From RUG11462 sp036308645 (GTDB lineage: Bacteria; Bacillota; Clostridia; Oscillospirales; Acutalibacteraceae): a stretch of DNA of 39,177 nt. The DNA lies in NCBI GenBank assembly GCA_036308645.1, contig JAXJVH010000043.1, positions 1 through 39,177 on the forward strand. The letters run 5' to 3'. The notes under the pieces were generated by a model. It saw nothing but the letters and a program-made list of their open reading frames with translations, searched no databases and was not told the DNA's origin. Positions 8,048 through 15,572 of this stretch are shown here, piece after piece; position 1 is the stretch's first letter, and every line of letters begins with the position of its first letter. The position numbers and the translations under genes were made by a program.

Positions 8048-8864
8048 GTTGTATGTTGTCGGCACTCCGATAGGAAATCTCTCGGATTTTTCGCCGAGAG
8101 CGATAGAAACTTTGCAAAAAGTTGATTTTATAGCGGCGGAGGATACAAGAGTAACTCTTAAACTGCTCAATAAATTCGGTATAAAAAACAGTCTTGTTTC
8201 TTATCACGAGCATAATAGGGGAGTTGCAGGCGAAAAAATCGTAAACCGAATTTTAGCGGGGGAGAATTGCGCAATAGTTACCGACGCAGGTATGCCGGCT
8301 ATTTCCGACCCCGGCGAAGAGTTAGTGAAACTTTGCAGAGAAAAAGGCGTAGAAATAGAATCCGTCCCCGGTCCTACGGCTTTTGCTACCGCTATGGCGC
8401 TTTCGGGATTAAGTTCTTCACGTTTTACATTTGAGGGTTTTTTAAGCGTTACCAAAAGGCAGAGAAAAGAGCATTTAAACTCGCTTGTTAATGAAACCCG
8501 AACTATGATTTTTTATGAAGCGCCGCATAAACTTATTTATACGCTAAAAGATATGCTCAAATATTTCGGCGACAGAGAAATAGCGATTTGCCGAGAACTT
8601 ACAAAAATTCACGAAGAAGTTATTAATACCACGCTTTCGGCGGCAATCGAAAAATACGAGCAAACACCGCCTAAAGGCGAATTTGTGCTTGTTATTAAGG
8701 GCAGAGAGGTAAAAGACAACGCCGAAGAATATTCTTTTGAAGAAGCGGTAGATATTGCAAAAGAGTTTATGGAAAAAGGCGAGTCTGCTTCAGCCGCCGC
8801 AAAACAGGCGGCAAACGAAACAGGTTATAAAAAGAGTGATATTTATAAAGAAATTTGCAATTAA
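8040..8864 (+). CDS. rsmI: 16S rRNA (cytidine-1402-2'-O)-methyltransferase
   Basis: RsmI adds the 2'-O-methyl group to C1402 in the ribosomal decoding centre. The 274-residue product has the tetrapyrrole-methylase-fold signatures VGTPIGNLSDFSPRAIETL, FIAAEDTR near residue 38, VTDAGMPAISDPGEELV near 80 and VPGPTAFATAMALSGL near 110, with a C-terminal helical region. The start overlaps the end of the preceding methyltransferase, so translation is probably coupled. Confidence 0.96.
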   Translation: MGKLYVVGTPIGNLSDFSPRAIETLQKVDFIAAEDTRVTLKLLNKFGIKNSLVSYHEHNRGVAGEKIVNRILAGENCAIVTDAGMPAISDPGEELVKLCREKGVEIESVPGPTAFATAMALSGLSSSRFTFEGFLSVTKRQRKEHLNSLVNETRTMIFYEAPHKLIYTLKDMLKYFGDREIAICRELTKIHEEVINTTLSAAIEKYEQTPPKGEFVLVIKGREVKDNAEEYSFEEAVDIAKEFMEKGESASAAAKQAANETGYKKSDIYKEICN

Positions 8865-8907
8865 TTTTAGCAAAATTTGAATTTTTCAATTCATACAGGA
8901 GAAAAAT

Positions 8908-9663
8908 ATGGGCAAATTTGACGGGATATTGATAGTTTCGGATATTGACGGAACAATGACTGACGACAAACAAATGCTGTCAAAAGAAAATAAATCGGCT
9001 ATTGAATATTTTAAACAAAACGGCGGTATTTTTACTATCGCAACAGGCAGACTTCACGATTATTTTTGCGAAAAAGAATTTGACAGTCTTATTAATTGTC
9101 CTGCGGTTTTGCTAAACGGTGCGGCTGTTTATGATTTTAAAAATAAAGAATTTCTTATGCTTAAATGTCTTGATGAGGATTATTTACAGGTGTTCGATTT
9201 TATAAAGTCGCTCGGCGGATTTTCACATATTCATTTTAATTACAAAGACGGCGGCTTTGATGTTGAAGTCGGAATTAACCGCAAAGATATACCGAGTAAA
9301 ATTGTTGTTGCTTGTGATAATGAGGCTTCGGCAATTAATATTCGTGACAGGCTGAAAGAACATTTTGGCGGTAAATATGAGATTTTTCGTTCATGGAATA
9401 CGGGCGTTGAGGTATTGCCGAAAGGTGCGACAAAAGGAAATGCGCTTGAGTTTTTAAAGCAAAGGATTTCAGGAGTAAATAAAACTGCCGCAATAGGTGA
9501 TTATGAAAACGATGTATCGCTTATAAACTGCGCTGATATTTCATTTGTTCCTGAAAATGCAGTAGCCGAGTTAAAACAAAATGCTGATTATATTGTTTCG
9601 CACCATACTAAAAACGCAGTAAAAGAAATGATAGAAATACTTGATAAAATGTATAAAGTTTAA
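8908..9663 (+). CDS. Cof-type HAD-IIB family hydrolase
   Basis: A 251-residue HAD phosphatase. The catalytic motif I is VSDIDGTMTDD (nucleophile and acid/base Asp pair), motif II lies in the IFTIATGR segment, and the C-terminal motif is AAIGDYENDVSLI with metal-binding Asp residues. The C2B cap in the middle assigns it to the Cof subfamily, whose members dephosphorylate sugar phosphates or flavin and pyridoxal phosphates; the substrate cannot be told here. AGGAGAAA stands six bases before the ATG. It is 43 bases after rsmI with no terminator between, so it may be co-transcribed. Confidence 0.9.
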   Translation: MGKFDGILIVSDIDGTMTDDKQMLSKENKSAIEYFKQNGGIFTIATGRLHDYFCEKEFDSLINCPAVLLNGAAVYDFKNKEFLMLKCLDEDYLQVFDFIKSLGGFSHIHFNYKDGGFDVEVGINRKDIPSKIVVACDNEASAINIRDRLKEHFGGKYEIFRSWNTGVEVLPKGATKGNALEFLKQRISGVNKTAAIGDYENDVSLINCADISFVPENAVAELKQNADYIVSHHTKNAVKEMIEILDKMYKV

Positions 9664-9710
9664 TAGAATAACAAAAAAAGTTCTTTTGCAAAAGTTGGGG
9701 TGTAGATTGG

Positions 9711-9840
9711 CTCCCTCTGACGAGGGAGCTGTCGAGCAAAGCGAGACTGAGGGAGAGAAAAGCCAAAGTATATATCTTTCTTTATTCTTTCTCTCCCTCC
9801 GTCACGGCAAAAGCCGTGCCACCTCCCTCGTCAGAGGGAG
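9711..9840. repeat. Palindromic MITE/REP-like intergenic element with hairpin ends
   Basis: The element is bounded by exact 18-bp inverted repeats, 9711-9728 and 9823-9840. Each arm is itself a hairpin (CTCCCTC, four-base loop, GAGGGAG). Inside, GAGGGAGAG-type and CTCTCCCTC-type blocks continue the inverted symmetry, and CACGGCAAAAGCCGTG (9803-9818) makes a further hairpin. It is richer in GC than its surroundings and has no credible coding capacity. The structure resembles small dispersed palindromic repeats of gut Clostridia; copy number cannot be judged from one window. Confidence 0.75.
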
Positions 9841-9879
9841 GCGGTAAGTGTTGAAACCTCAACATTATGAATAGAACCT

Positions 9880-9914
9880 AAAAAATCCGAGTTTTTAAAA
9901 ACTCGGATTTTTTA
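9880..9914. terminator. Bidirectional intrinsic terminator
   Basis: AAAAAATCCGAGT and ACTCGGATTTTTT pair perfectly around an A/T loop, with U runs available in both orientations. It lies between the + strand HAD gene or repeat element and the minus strand transporter operon, whose last stop is at 9917-9919, so it can serve both. Confidence 0.85.
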
Positions 9915-9916
9915 AA

Positions 9917-10711
9917 TCATAATACTTTTGAAAGAAAGTCTTTCAGACGTGGGTTTCTAGGATTTTCAAAGAAATCTTTAGGATTGTTTTCTTCAACAAT
10001 TTTGCCCTCGTCCATAAATATAACTCTTGAGGCAACCTCACGGGCAAAACCCATTTCGTGAGTTACCACTACCATTGTCATACCTTGTTTTGCAAGTTCT
10101 TTCATAACCTCCAAAACTTCGCCGACCATTTCAGGGTCAAGCGCCGAAGTTGGCTCGTCAAACAAAATAACGTCCGGGTTCATAGCGAGCGCACGAACAA
10201 TAGCAACGCGCTGTTTCTGACCGCCCGAGAGCGACGAAGGATAAACATCAGCCTTGTCTTCAAGTCCGATTCTTTTCAATAAATTCATCGCTTGTTCTTT
10301 TGCTTCTTGCTTTATTTCTTTGATGGATTTAATAGGCTCATCCGTTTTTTTGCCAAATAAATTTTTCCTTCTTAATTTATTTCTTTTTTTCTTTTCAACA
10401 TAAACAGGAGCGAGCATAATATTTTCCAAAACTGTTTTATTATTAAAAAGATTAAAATGTTGGAATACCATACCCATTTTCTGACGATGAATATTGATAT
10501 CAACTGACATATCTGCAATATTAACACCTTTAAAAATAATACTGCCCGATGTTGGATCTTCCATACAGTTAAGACAACGTAGAAAAGTAGATTTACCTGA
10601 ACCCGAAGGACCTATAACTACAACCATTTCGCCCTTTTCGATAGTAATATTAATATCTTTTAAAACATGGAGCGAGCCAAAACTTTTATTAAGATTAACG
10701 ACCTCTATCAC
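9917..10711 (-). CDS. Polar amino-acid ABC transporter ATP-binding protein
   Basis: A 264-residue ABC ATPase of the GlnQ/HisP class that powers amino-acid uptake with the permease and binding protein encoded upstream. Walker A GPSGSGKST is at 34-42, the Q-loop is VFQHFNLF, the signature is LSGGQKQR, Walker B is VILFDEPTSALDP and the H-loop is VVTHEMGF. Between the Q-loop helix and the signature, residues about 106-130 form a Lys/Arg-rich insertion (EKKKRNKLRRKNLFGKKTDE) that GlnQ proteins normally lack. It overlaps the permease gene by 17 bases, so the two are translationally coupled. Confidence 0.96.
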   Translation of the reverse strand: MIEVVNLNKSFGSLHVLKDINITIEKGEMVVVIGPSGSGKSTFLRCLNCMEDPTSGSIIFKGVNIADMSVDINIHRQKMGMVFQHFNLFNNKTVLENIMLAPVYVEKKKRNKLRRKNLFGKKTDEPIKSIKEIKQEAKEQAMNLLKRIGLEDKADVYPSSLSGGQKQRVAIVRALAMNPDVILFDEPTSALDPEMVGEVLEVMKELAKQGMTMVVVTHEMGFAREVASRVIFMDEGKIVEENNPKDFFENPRNPRLKDFLSKVL

Positions 10712-11405
10712 TCTTTTTCAAACTCCTTTCCATGATTTTTACGAGAAATGCAATCAGCATTACAAGAACGATATAAATTATTGCCATAACAAGATAAGGT
10801 ACCATAAAGTCATAAGAGTTACTTCCGATGTAATTAAATGCAACAAAAAGGTCGGTAGCACCAACAAAACTTACTACGGCAGTTTCTTTTATAAGCGCAA
10901 TAAATTCATTTCCGAGCGTAGGAAGTATATTTTTAACAGCTTGCGGAATAACAATACTTAACATTGTTGTTTTGTAACTTAAACCTAAAGAACGTCCGCC
11001 TTCCATTTGACCGTGGTCAACTGATTCAATACCGCCACGCATCATTTCGGAAACATACGCTGCTGAATTAAGACCGAAAATCACTATACAAACATTTACG
11101 GAGGTGAAGTGTGCACCTAAAAGAGGTAATATAACAAAATAACCTACAAGGAGTTGAACAACTACAGGTGTACCTCTAAACAATCCCACATAAAATGAGC
11201 ATATACCATTAAGTATTTTAGGGAGAGTTTTATATTTAGGCAAAACTCTTACAGCAGCAATTAGAGTGCCGATAATAATACCTATAAATAAACCCATTAT
11301 TGCAATTATTAATGTATTCTGAAGCCCTTCAAGAACTTTTACATAGCCGTTTTTCTCAATAAATATGTACCAAAATTTTTCAAATCTAACATCTAAATTT
11401 CCCAT
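10695..11405 (-). CDS. Polar amino-acid ABC transporter permease
   Basis: A 236-residue inner-membrane permease of the HisM/GlnP family. It has five predicted hydrophobic segments and the EAA-loop region EGGRSLGLSYKTTMLSIVIPQA that docks the ATPase. The N-terminal signature GLQNTLIIAIMGLFIGIIIG is typical. The frame opens at a TTG at 11411, but ATG 11405 is seven bases after AAAGGA and is the better start. It follows the binding-protein gene after a terminator-like hairpin and overlaps the ATPase gene. Confidence 0.95.
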   Translation of the reverse strand: MGNLDVRFEKFWYIFIEKNGYVKVLEGLQNTLIIAIMGLFIGIIIGTLIAAVRVLPKYKTLPKILNGICSFYVGLFRGTPVVVQLLVGYFVILPLLGAHFTSVNVCIVIFGLNSAAYVSEMMRGGIESVDHGQMEGGRSLGLSYKTTMLSIVIPQAVKNILPTLGNEFIALIKETAVVSFVGATDLFVAFNYIGSNSYDFMVPYLVMAIIYIVLVMLIAFLVKIMERSLKKSDRGR

Positions 11406-11424
11406 AAGCAAATCCTTTATTAAA

Positions 11425-11449
11425 ACAAAACCCCATCCATAAGATGGGG
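11425..11449 (-). terminator. Intercistronic attenuator/terminator between binding-protein and permease genes
   Basis: On the minus strand CCCCATC, a five-base loop and GATGGGG are followed by TTTTGTTTTA. It sits between the binding-protein stop and the permease ribosome-binding site. Partial termination here would yield more binding protein than membrane components, as is common in ABC operons. Confidence 0.75.
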
Positions 11450-11473
11450 ACTTGCTATTAAATTTTTAAACAA

Positions 11474-12367
11474 TTAGTTCATTTCATTTAAAGCTTGAGC
11501 AATGCAGTTTGCAGGAGCTTCGTCAAGAACAACATATTTGATATTACCATTGATCATATCTTGCATAGCAAGCGAGCCGTTATCATAGCCTACGCAGTCA
11601 ACTTTGAAACCGTCAAAGCCCCAACTTTTATCACCTTCAAGGTAATACTGACCGGTTGTACCGTTCTGAACACCGATTTTAGTTGTATCGTCTAAACCGT
11701 TAAGGATTTTTTCAACATCTTCTACAGTTTTGCAATTATCAAATGTTGTGTCATCGCCTTTAACAATAATCTTTTGTGAAGCATTGTAGTAGGAATCGGA
11801 GAAAGTAACGTCTTTCTTTCTCTCTTCGTTTACAGTAAGACCGGCCATTGCAATATCGCATTTATGCTGGCCTACGCTTGTACAAACAGATTCAAACTTC
11901 ATGTTGTTGATTACAAGTTCTTTACCGAGTTTATCAGCAAGAAGTTTTGCGATTTCCATATCAATACCAAGATATTTATCGCCTTCTGTATACTCAAACG
12001 GTTCAAAAGCAGCGTTTGTAGCAACTACAAGTTGATCTTTAGAAGGATCTTCTTTTGCAGATTCTACAGGTGTAGGAGTGCCGTCACCAAAGTATTTATC
12101 GCAAATTTCATCAAATGTACCGTTTGATTTGATTTCGGCAATAAAATCGTTAACCTGTTTAAGAAGTTCTGTCTGATTTTTGTCAACGCCAAAAGCATAC
12201 TCTTCATCAGTTAGTTTGATATCGATAACTTTAACCGCAGAAGTTTTTGTTTCGTTAGCGTCCGAAGAATCTTTAGTATCTGTTTCTTTGCTGCCGCAAG
12301 AAGCGAATACTGTTGTCATCATGGCAATAGCTATAACAACTGCCAAAATTTTAATAAACTTTTTCAT
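11474..12367 (-). CDS. Amino-acid ABC transporter substrate-binding lipoprotein with circularly permuted SBP_bac_3 domain
   Basis: A 297-residue lipoprotein with signal peptide MKKFIKILAVVIAIAMMTTV and lipobox FASC (Cys24). The domain order is unusual. Residues 45-94 (LTDEEYAFGVDKNQTELL ... NGTFDEICDKYFG) correspond to the part that normally ends family-3 binding proteins. Residues 112-297 begin with the normal start (LVVATNAAFEPFEY) and stop just after VVLDEAPANCIAQALNEMN. All expected pieces are therefore present but rotated, joined by a linker at 95-111. Ligand residues are kept: Arg183 (EERKK) and Asp282 (LDEAP), which in GlnH contact the ligand carboxylate and amino group. Specificity for polar amino acids is inferred from the operon. 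GGAGAAA precedes the ATG. Confidence 0.92.
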   Translation of the reverse strand: MKKFIKILAVVIAIAMMTTVFASCGSKETDTKDSSDANETKTSAVKVIDIKLTDEEYAFGVDKNQTELLKQVNDFIAEIKSNGTFDEICDKYFGDGTPTPVESAKEDPSKDQLVVATNAAFEPFEYTEGDKYLGIDMEIAKLLADKLGKELVINNMKFESVCTSVGQHKCDIAMAGLTVNEERKKDVTFSDSYYNASQKIIVKGDDTTFDNCKTVEDVEKILNGLDDTTKIGVQNGTTGQYYLEGDKSWGFDGFKVDCVGYDNGSLAMQDMINGNIKYVVLDEAPANCIAQALNEMN

Positions 12368-12403
12368 TTTGGATTTTCTCCTTTTTTAATAATATGATTT
12401 AAA

Positions 12404-12432
12404 ATTATACACTATATTCATATAAAATGCAA
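12404..12432 (-). promoter_or_regulatory. Promoter of the amino-acid ABC operon
   Basis: On the minus strand TTGCAT (12427-12432) and TATAAT (12404-12409) are 17 bases apart. Transcription would begin about 30 bases before the binding-protein ATG. No riboswitch-sized leader is present. Confidence 0.8.
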
Positions 12433-12512
12433 GCGTTTTTGAATTAAAACTCATTGTTTTTAAAAACATTTTGAATTTAAATGCAAAAAATATCTGAAAT
12501 AATGAATAAAAA

Positions 12513-13463
12513 TTAATCTTTTAGGTCATTATCGCGTTTTATAATTTCATCTACAATATATATCGGTCGGTTTTTAACCTGTTGATAAATTCTTGCAATA
12601 TATTCGCCGATTATACCGATTGTGAACAACATAATTCCGCTGAAAAACGTTATTAAAAGCGCAAGTTGCGTGAAACCGTCAACGTTTATATTACTTGTAA
12701 GTTTTCTGATAATCGTAACAATAGCATAAATAATCGAAAAAACAGTTGAACACGAGCCGATAAGCGTTGCAAACCTCAGTGGCGCTATCGAAAAAGCAAT
12801 GATACCGCTGAAAGCGTATTTAAAAAGTTTTACAGGACTCCATTTGCTGCTTCCCGAATTTCGTTCTCGGACTTCATATTCCATATAGTCAACATTAAAT
12901 CCTACCCAACTGAATATGCCTTTTGAAAAACGGTGACATTCGCCGAGTTGCAACATTGCGTCTTTAACTTTGGATTTAAAAAATCTGAAATCCGAAGCGC
13001 CGTTTTTAAATTCAATTTCCGACATTTTATTGATGATTTTATAAAAGCAGGATTTTAGTACGCTTAAAATTTTGCCCTCTTTACGCTCTTTTTGAAAAGC
13101 GCAAACGCAATCGATCTGCGGGTTTGACTTCAAACGTTCATACATTTTTAGCGCAACTTCCGGACGTTGTTGCAAATCGGCGTCGATAATACATATATTG
13201 TCGCCGCAAACGTTTTTAAGTCCTGCGTAAATCGCCGATTCTTTGCCGAAATTTCTTGAGAAATTTACAACGGTTATGTTAGATTGAGGGTTGTTTTCAA
13301 ACAAGCCTTTTAGTTTTTGTTTTGTCGAATCGGAACTGCCGTCGTTTACAAAAACATACTCGTATGTATAGCCTGTGTTTGAAAAAACTTTTTCGGTTTC
13401 TTCAAAAAATAATTCAACGTTTCCTTCTTCATTAAAGCAAGGGATAATTAAAGATATATCCAT
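12513..13463 (-). CDS. Polyprenyl-phosphate glycosyltransferase, GtrB/DPM1-like GT2 family
   Basis: A 316-residue family-2 glycosyltransferase. The N-terminal GT-A domain begins ISLIIPCFNEEGNVELFFEE, followed by YVFVNDGSSDST, NFSRNFGKESAIYAGL and the DxD-type IIDADLQQRPE. Two C-terminal hydrophobic hairpins (about 225-250 and 262-290) anchor it in the membrane. Proteins of this type move a sugar from a nucleotide donor to undecaprenyl or dolichyl phosphate for later transfer to wall polymers. The divergent neighbour is a GtrA-like flippase candidate, which fits a GtrAB module. AAGGAG lies eight bases before the ATG. Sugar and acceptor are unknown. Confidence 0.92.
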   Translation of the reverse strand: MDISLIIPCFNEEGNVELFFEETEKVFSNTGYTYEYVFVNDGSSDSTKQKLKGLFENNPQSNITVVNFSRNFGKESAIYAGLKNVCGDNICIIDADLQQRPEVALKMYERLKSNPQIDCVCAFQKERKEGKILSVLKSCFYKIINKMSEIEFKNGASDFRFFKSKVKDAMLQLGECHRFSKGIFSWVGFNVDYMEYEVRERNSGSSKWSPVKLFKYAFSGIIAFSIAPLRFATLIGSCSTVFSIIYAIVTIIRKLTSNINVDGFTQLALLITFFSGIMLFTIGIIGEYIARIYQQVKNRPIYIVDEIIKRDNDLKD

Positions 13464-13506
13464 TTCAAACTCCTTGAATTTATGTGGGTGAATTTACAAT
13501 AAAACT

Positions 13507-13529
13507 ATTATAACATACAATTTCCGTTT
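13507..13529 (-). promoter_or_regulatory. Extended -10 promoter of the glycosyltransferase gene
   Basis: On the minus strand TGTTATAAT gives an extended -10 (TATAAT at 13507-13512). The -35 position 17 bases upstream reads TAGAAA, which is weak, as is common with extended -10 promoters. Confidence 0.6.
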
Positions 13530-13543
13530 TTTCTACACAAATC

Positions 13544-13572
13544 TTGACATTAATATCGGTTTGAATTATAAT
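13544..13572 (+). promoter_or_regulatory. Perfect-consensus promoter of the GtrA-like gene
   Basis: TTGACA (13544-13549), 17 bases, TATAAT (13567-13572). The expected +1, seven bases after the last -10 base, is 13579, the A of the ATG. This predicts a leaderless or nearly leaderless mRNA. Confidence 0.8.
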
Positions 13573-13578
13573 TATTAT

Positions 13579-14049
13579 ATGAAAAATATATTTTTAAAAC
13601 ATAAAGAAATAATTTTATATGTGATTTTCGGCGTGCTTACAACGCTTGTGGGTTGGGGTTCTTATGTCTTAAGCGTTGATTTTATCGGGCTTTCGGTGTT
13701 TGTTTCAAGCATTGTAAGTTGGGTTTGCGGCGTCGTTTTTGCATTTGTTACAAATAAAATATGGGTGTTCGAGTCGCGTTCGTGGAAGCCTGCGGTTATG
13801 GGAAAAGAACTTGTTACCTTCGTTTCTTCCCGTGCAATAACAGGTGTTATTGAGGTTTTCGGCGTTCCGCTTCTTGAAAGCACAGGATTTGATAATATCT
13901 TTTATAACATAGCGAGAAACTTGAACTTATCGCTCGGAGTTTGCTACACCAAAGGAATTTACTCAAAATTATCGCTTTCGGTTATAGTTGTAATTTTAAA
14001 TTATATTTTTTCAAAATTATTTGTATTTAAAGATACAAAAGATAAATAA
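13579..14049 (+). CDS. GtrA-like membrane protein
   Basis: A 156-residue protein with four hydrophobic segments arranged as in the GtrA/DPMS family: ILYVIFGVLTTLVGWGSYVL, VFVSSIVSWVCGVVFAFVTN, a third near LGVCYTKGIYS, and IVVILNYIFSKLFVF, with the family's TNKIWVF after helix 2. GtrA proteins are thought to help flip polyprenyl-phosphate-linked sugars made by GtrB-type enzymes. The frame could open at TTG 13561, but that codon overlaps the -10 region; ATG 13579 coincides with the predicted transcription start. There is no Shine-Dalgarno sequence. Its divergent partner is the glycosyltransferase. Confidence 0.9.
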   Translation: MKNIFLKHKEIILYVIFGVLTTLVGWGSYVLSVDFIGLSVFVSSIVSWVCGVVFAFVTNKIWVFESRSWKPAVMGKELVTFVSSRAITGVIEVFGVPLLESTGFDNIFYNIARNLNLSLGVCYTKGIYSKLSLSVIVVILNYIFSKLFVFKDTKDK

Positions 14050-14064
14050 CATATTTCAAAAGTA

Positions 14065-14093
14065 AAAACCGCCTGTTAATTAGGCGGTTTTTT
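14065..14093. terminator. Intrinsic terminator between gtrA-like and glyS
   Basis: AAAACCGCCT, a seven-base loop and AGGCGGTTTTTT form a strong GC stem with U run. The preceding A run lets it act on the minus strand too, directly after the glyS stop at 14099. Confidence 0.85.
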
Positions 14094-14098
14094 GCGTC

Positions 14099-15478
14099 TT
14101 AATATTTAATTTTCTCGGCGATATAGTTTTCAAGGTCTTCTATAGCAACAAGTTCCTGCTCCATAGTATCACGGTTACGAACCGTTACCTTGCCTGTTTC
14201 TTCGGATTCAAAATCATAAGTTATGCAGTAAGGAGTGCCGATTTCGTCTTGTCTGCGGTAACGCTTGCCGATTGAACCTGTGACGTCAAAATCAACCATA
14301 AATGATTTTGATAATTGCTGATAAACCTCTTCGGCTTTATCCGAAAGTTTTTTGGAAAGCGGTAAAACCGCTGCTTTGTAAGGCGCTACAACAGGACTTA
14401 AATGAAGAACTACACGAGTATCGTTTTTCTCTGCGTCCAAAACTTCCTCGTCATAAGCCTCGCAAAGAAGAGCGAGAACAGTTCTGTCAAGACCGTAGGT
14501 TGACTCGATAATAAACGGAATAAATTTCTCATTTGTTTCAGGGTCAAGATATTCCTGTTTTTGTCCGGAATATTCCTGATGACGTGTAAGGTCAAAGTTT
14601 GTGCGGTTGTGAGTACCGTTAATTTCGCCCCAACCGAACGGGAATAAAAATTCAATATCGCAAGCGGCTTTTGCGTAGTGAGCAAGTTTTTCGTGGTCAT
14701 GGAAACGCAGATGCTCTGCCGGAATTCCAAGACTCTGAAAATACTTCATACCGTAATCTTTATAAAAATCATAAAGGTCGCTGTCAGTACCCTCTTTACA
14801 GAAAGTCTGGAACTCCATCTGTTCAAATTCAATAGTTCTGAAAGTGAAGTTGCCCGGAGTAATCTCGTTTCTGAAAGCCTTACCGATTTGACCGATTGAG
14901 AACGGCAGTTTTGCTCTCATAGTTCTTTGAACATTAAGGAAGTTTACATATTCGCCCTGCGCATTTTCGGGACGAAGATAAATAATGCTTTTGCTGTCGT
15001 TTGTAACGCCACGGAAAGTCTGAAACATAAGATTGAATTCACGAATATCCGTAAAGTTATGTTTGCCGCAATTAGGGCAGGGAATAGAATGGTCTTTGAT
15101 AAACTGAAACATTTCTTCTTTAGTCATACCGTCGGCATGAGCATTCGGGTCAAAGTCATCAATTAAGTTATCTGCTCTGTGGCGCATTTTACATTCTTTA
15201 CAGTCAAGCAACGGGTCGGAGAACGAAGATACGTGACCTGAAGCCTCCCAAACACGTGGATTCATAAGAATGTCGGCGTCTACCTCGTAAGAGTTAGGAC
15301 GTTCTTGAATAAACTTCTTTCTCCAGGTATCTTTTACGTTGTTTTTAAGGCGAGCGCCGAGCGGACCGTAGTCCCAAGTGTTAGCAAGACCGCCGTAAAT
15401 TTCAGAGCCGGGGAAAATGAAACCTCTGTTTTTACAAAGAGCGACAATCTTGTCAATCGACTTTAATTTACTATCCAT
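14099..15478 (-). CDS. glyS: Glycyl-tRNA synthetase, dimeric (alpha2) type
   Basis: A 459-residue class II synthetase that charges tRNA-Gly. It has the diagnostic N-terminus KIVALCKNRGFIFPGSEIYGG and TWDYGPLGARLKNNVK, the class II motif 2 region AFRNEITPGNFTFRTIEFEQ, and a C-terminal anticodon-binding domain with VVAPYKAAVLPLS. Paired cysteines CKECKMRH and CPNCGKH form a probable zinc site near residues 90 and 155. The length matches bacterial GlyQS of the dimeric kind rather than the alpha2beta2 type. It has its own promoter with a short leader and no T-box. AAAGGA lies about ten bases before the ATG. Confidence 0.97.
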   Translation of the reverse strand: MDSKLKSIDKIVALCKNRGFIFPGSEIYGGLANTWDYGPLGARLKNNVKDTWRKKFIQERPNSYEVDADILMNPRVWEASGHVSSFSDPLLDCKECKMRHRADNLIDDFDPNAHADGMTKEEMFQFIKDHSIPCPNCGKHNFTDIREFNLMFQTFRGVTNDSKSIIYLRPENAQGEYVNFLNVQRTMRAKLPFSIGQIGKAFRNEITPGNFTFRTIEFEQMEFQTFCKEGTDSDLYDFYKDYGMKYFQSLGIPAEHLRFHDHEKLAHYAKAACDIEFLFPFGWGEINGTHNRTNFDLTRHQEYSGQKQEYLDPETNEKFIPFIIESTYGLDRTVLALLCEAYDEEVLDAEKNDTRVVLHLSPVVAPYKAAVLPLSKKLSDKAEEVYQQLSKSFMVDFDVTGSIGKRYRRQDEIGTPYCITYDFESEETGKVTVRNRDTMEQELVAIEDLENYIAEKIKY

Positions 15479-15517
15479 TTTTTATCATTCCTTTATCATT
15501 AAAGTAATATCTTGAAT

Positions 15518-15546
15518 ATTATATCAAAAATTAATCTAAAAAGCAA
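15518..15546 (-). promoter_or_regulatory. Promoter of glyS
   Basis: On the minus strand TTGCTT (15541-15546), 17 bases, TATAAT (15518-15523). The leader would be about 33 nt, too short for a glycine T-box. Confidence 0.75.
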
Positions 15547-15572
15547 GTATTATTAAAAGGTTTATTAAGCCT

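Noticed and set aside
9641..9847. 68-codon open frame across the HAD 3' end and the palindromic repeat
   Set aside because: It lies inside the repeat element, has no ribosome-binding site and its composition is explained by the inverted repeats.
15479..15572. Glycine T-box upstream of glyS
   Set aside because: The leader after the TTGCTT/TATAAT promoter is only about 33 nt, and no T-box AGGGTGGNACCGCG sequence is present.
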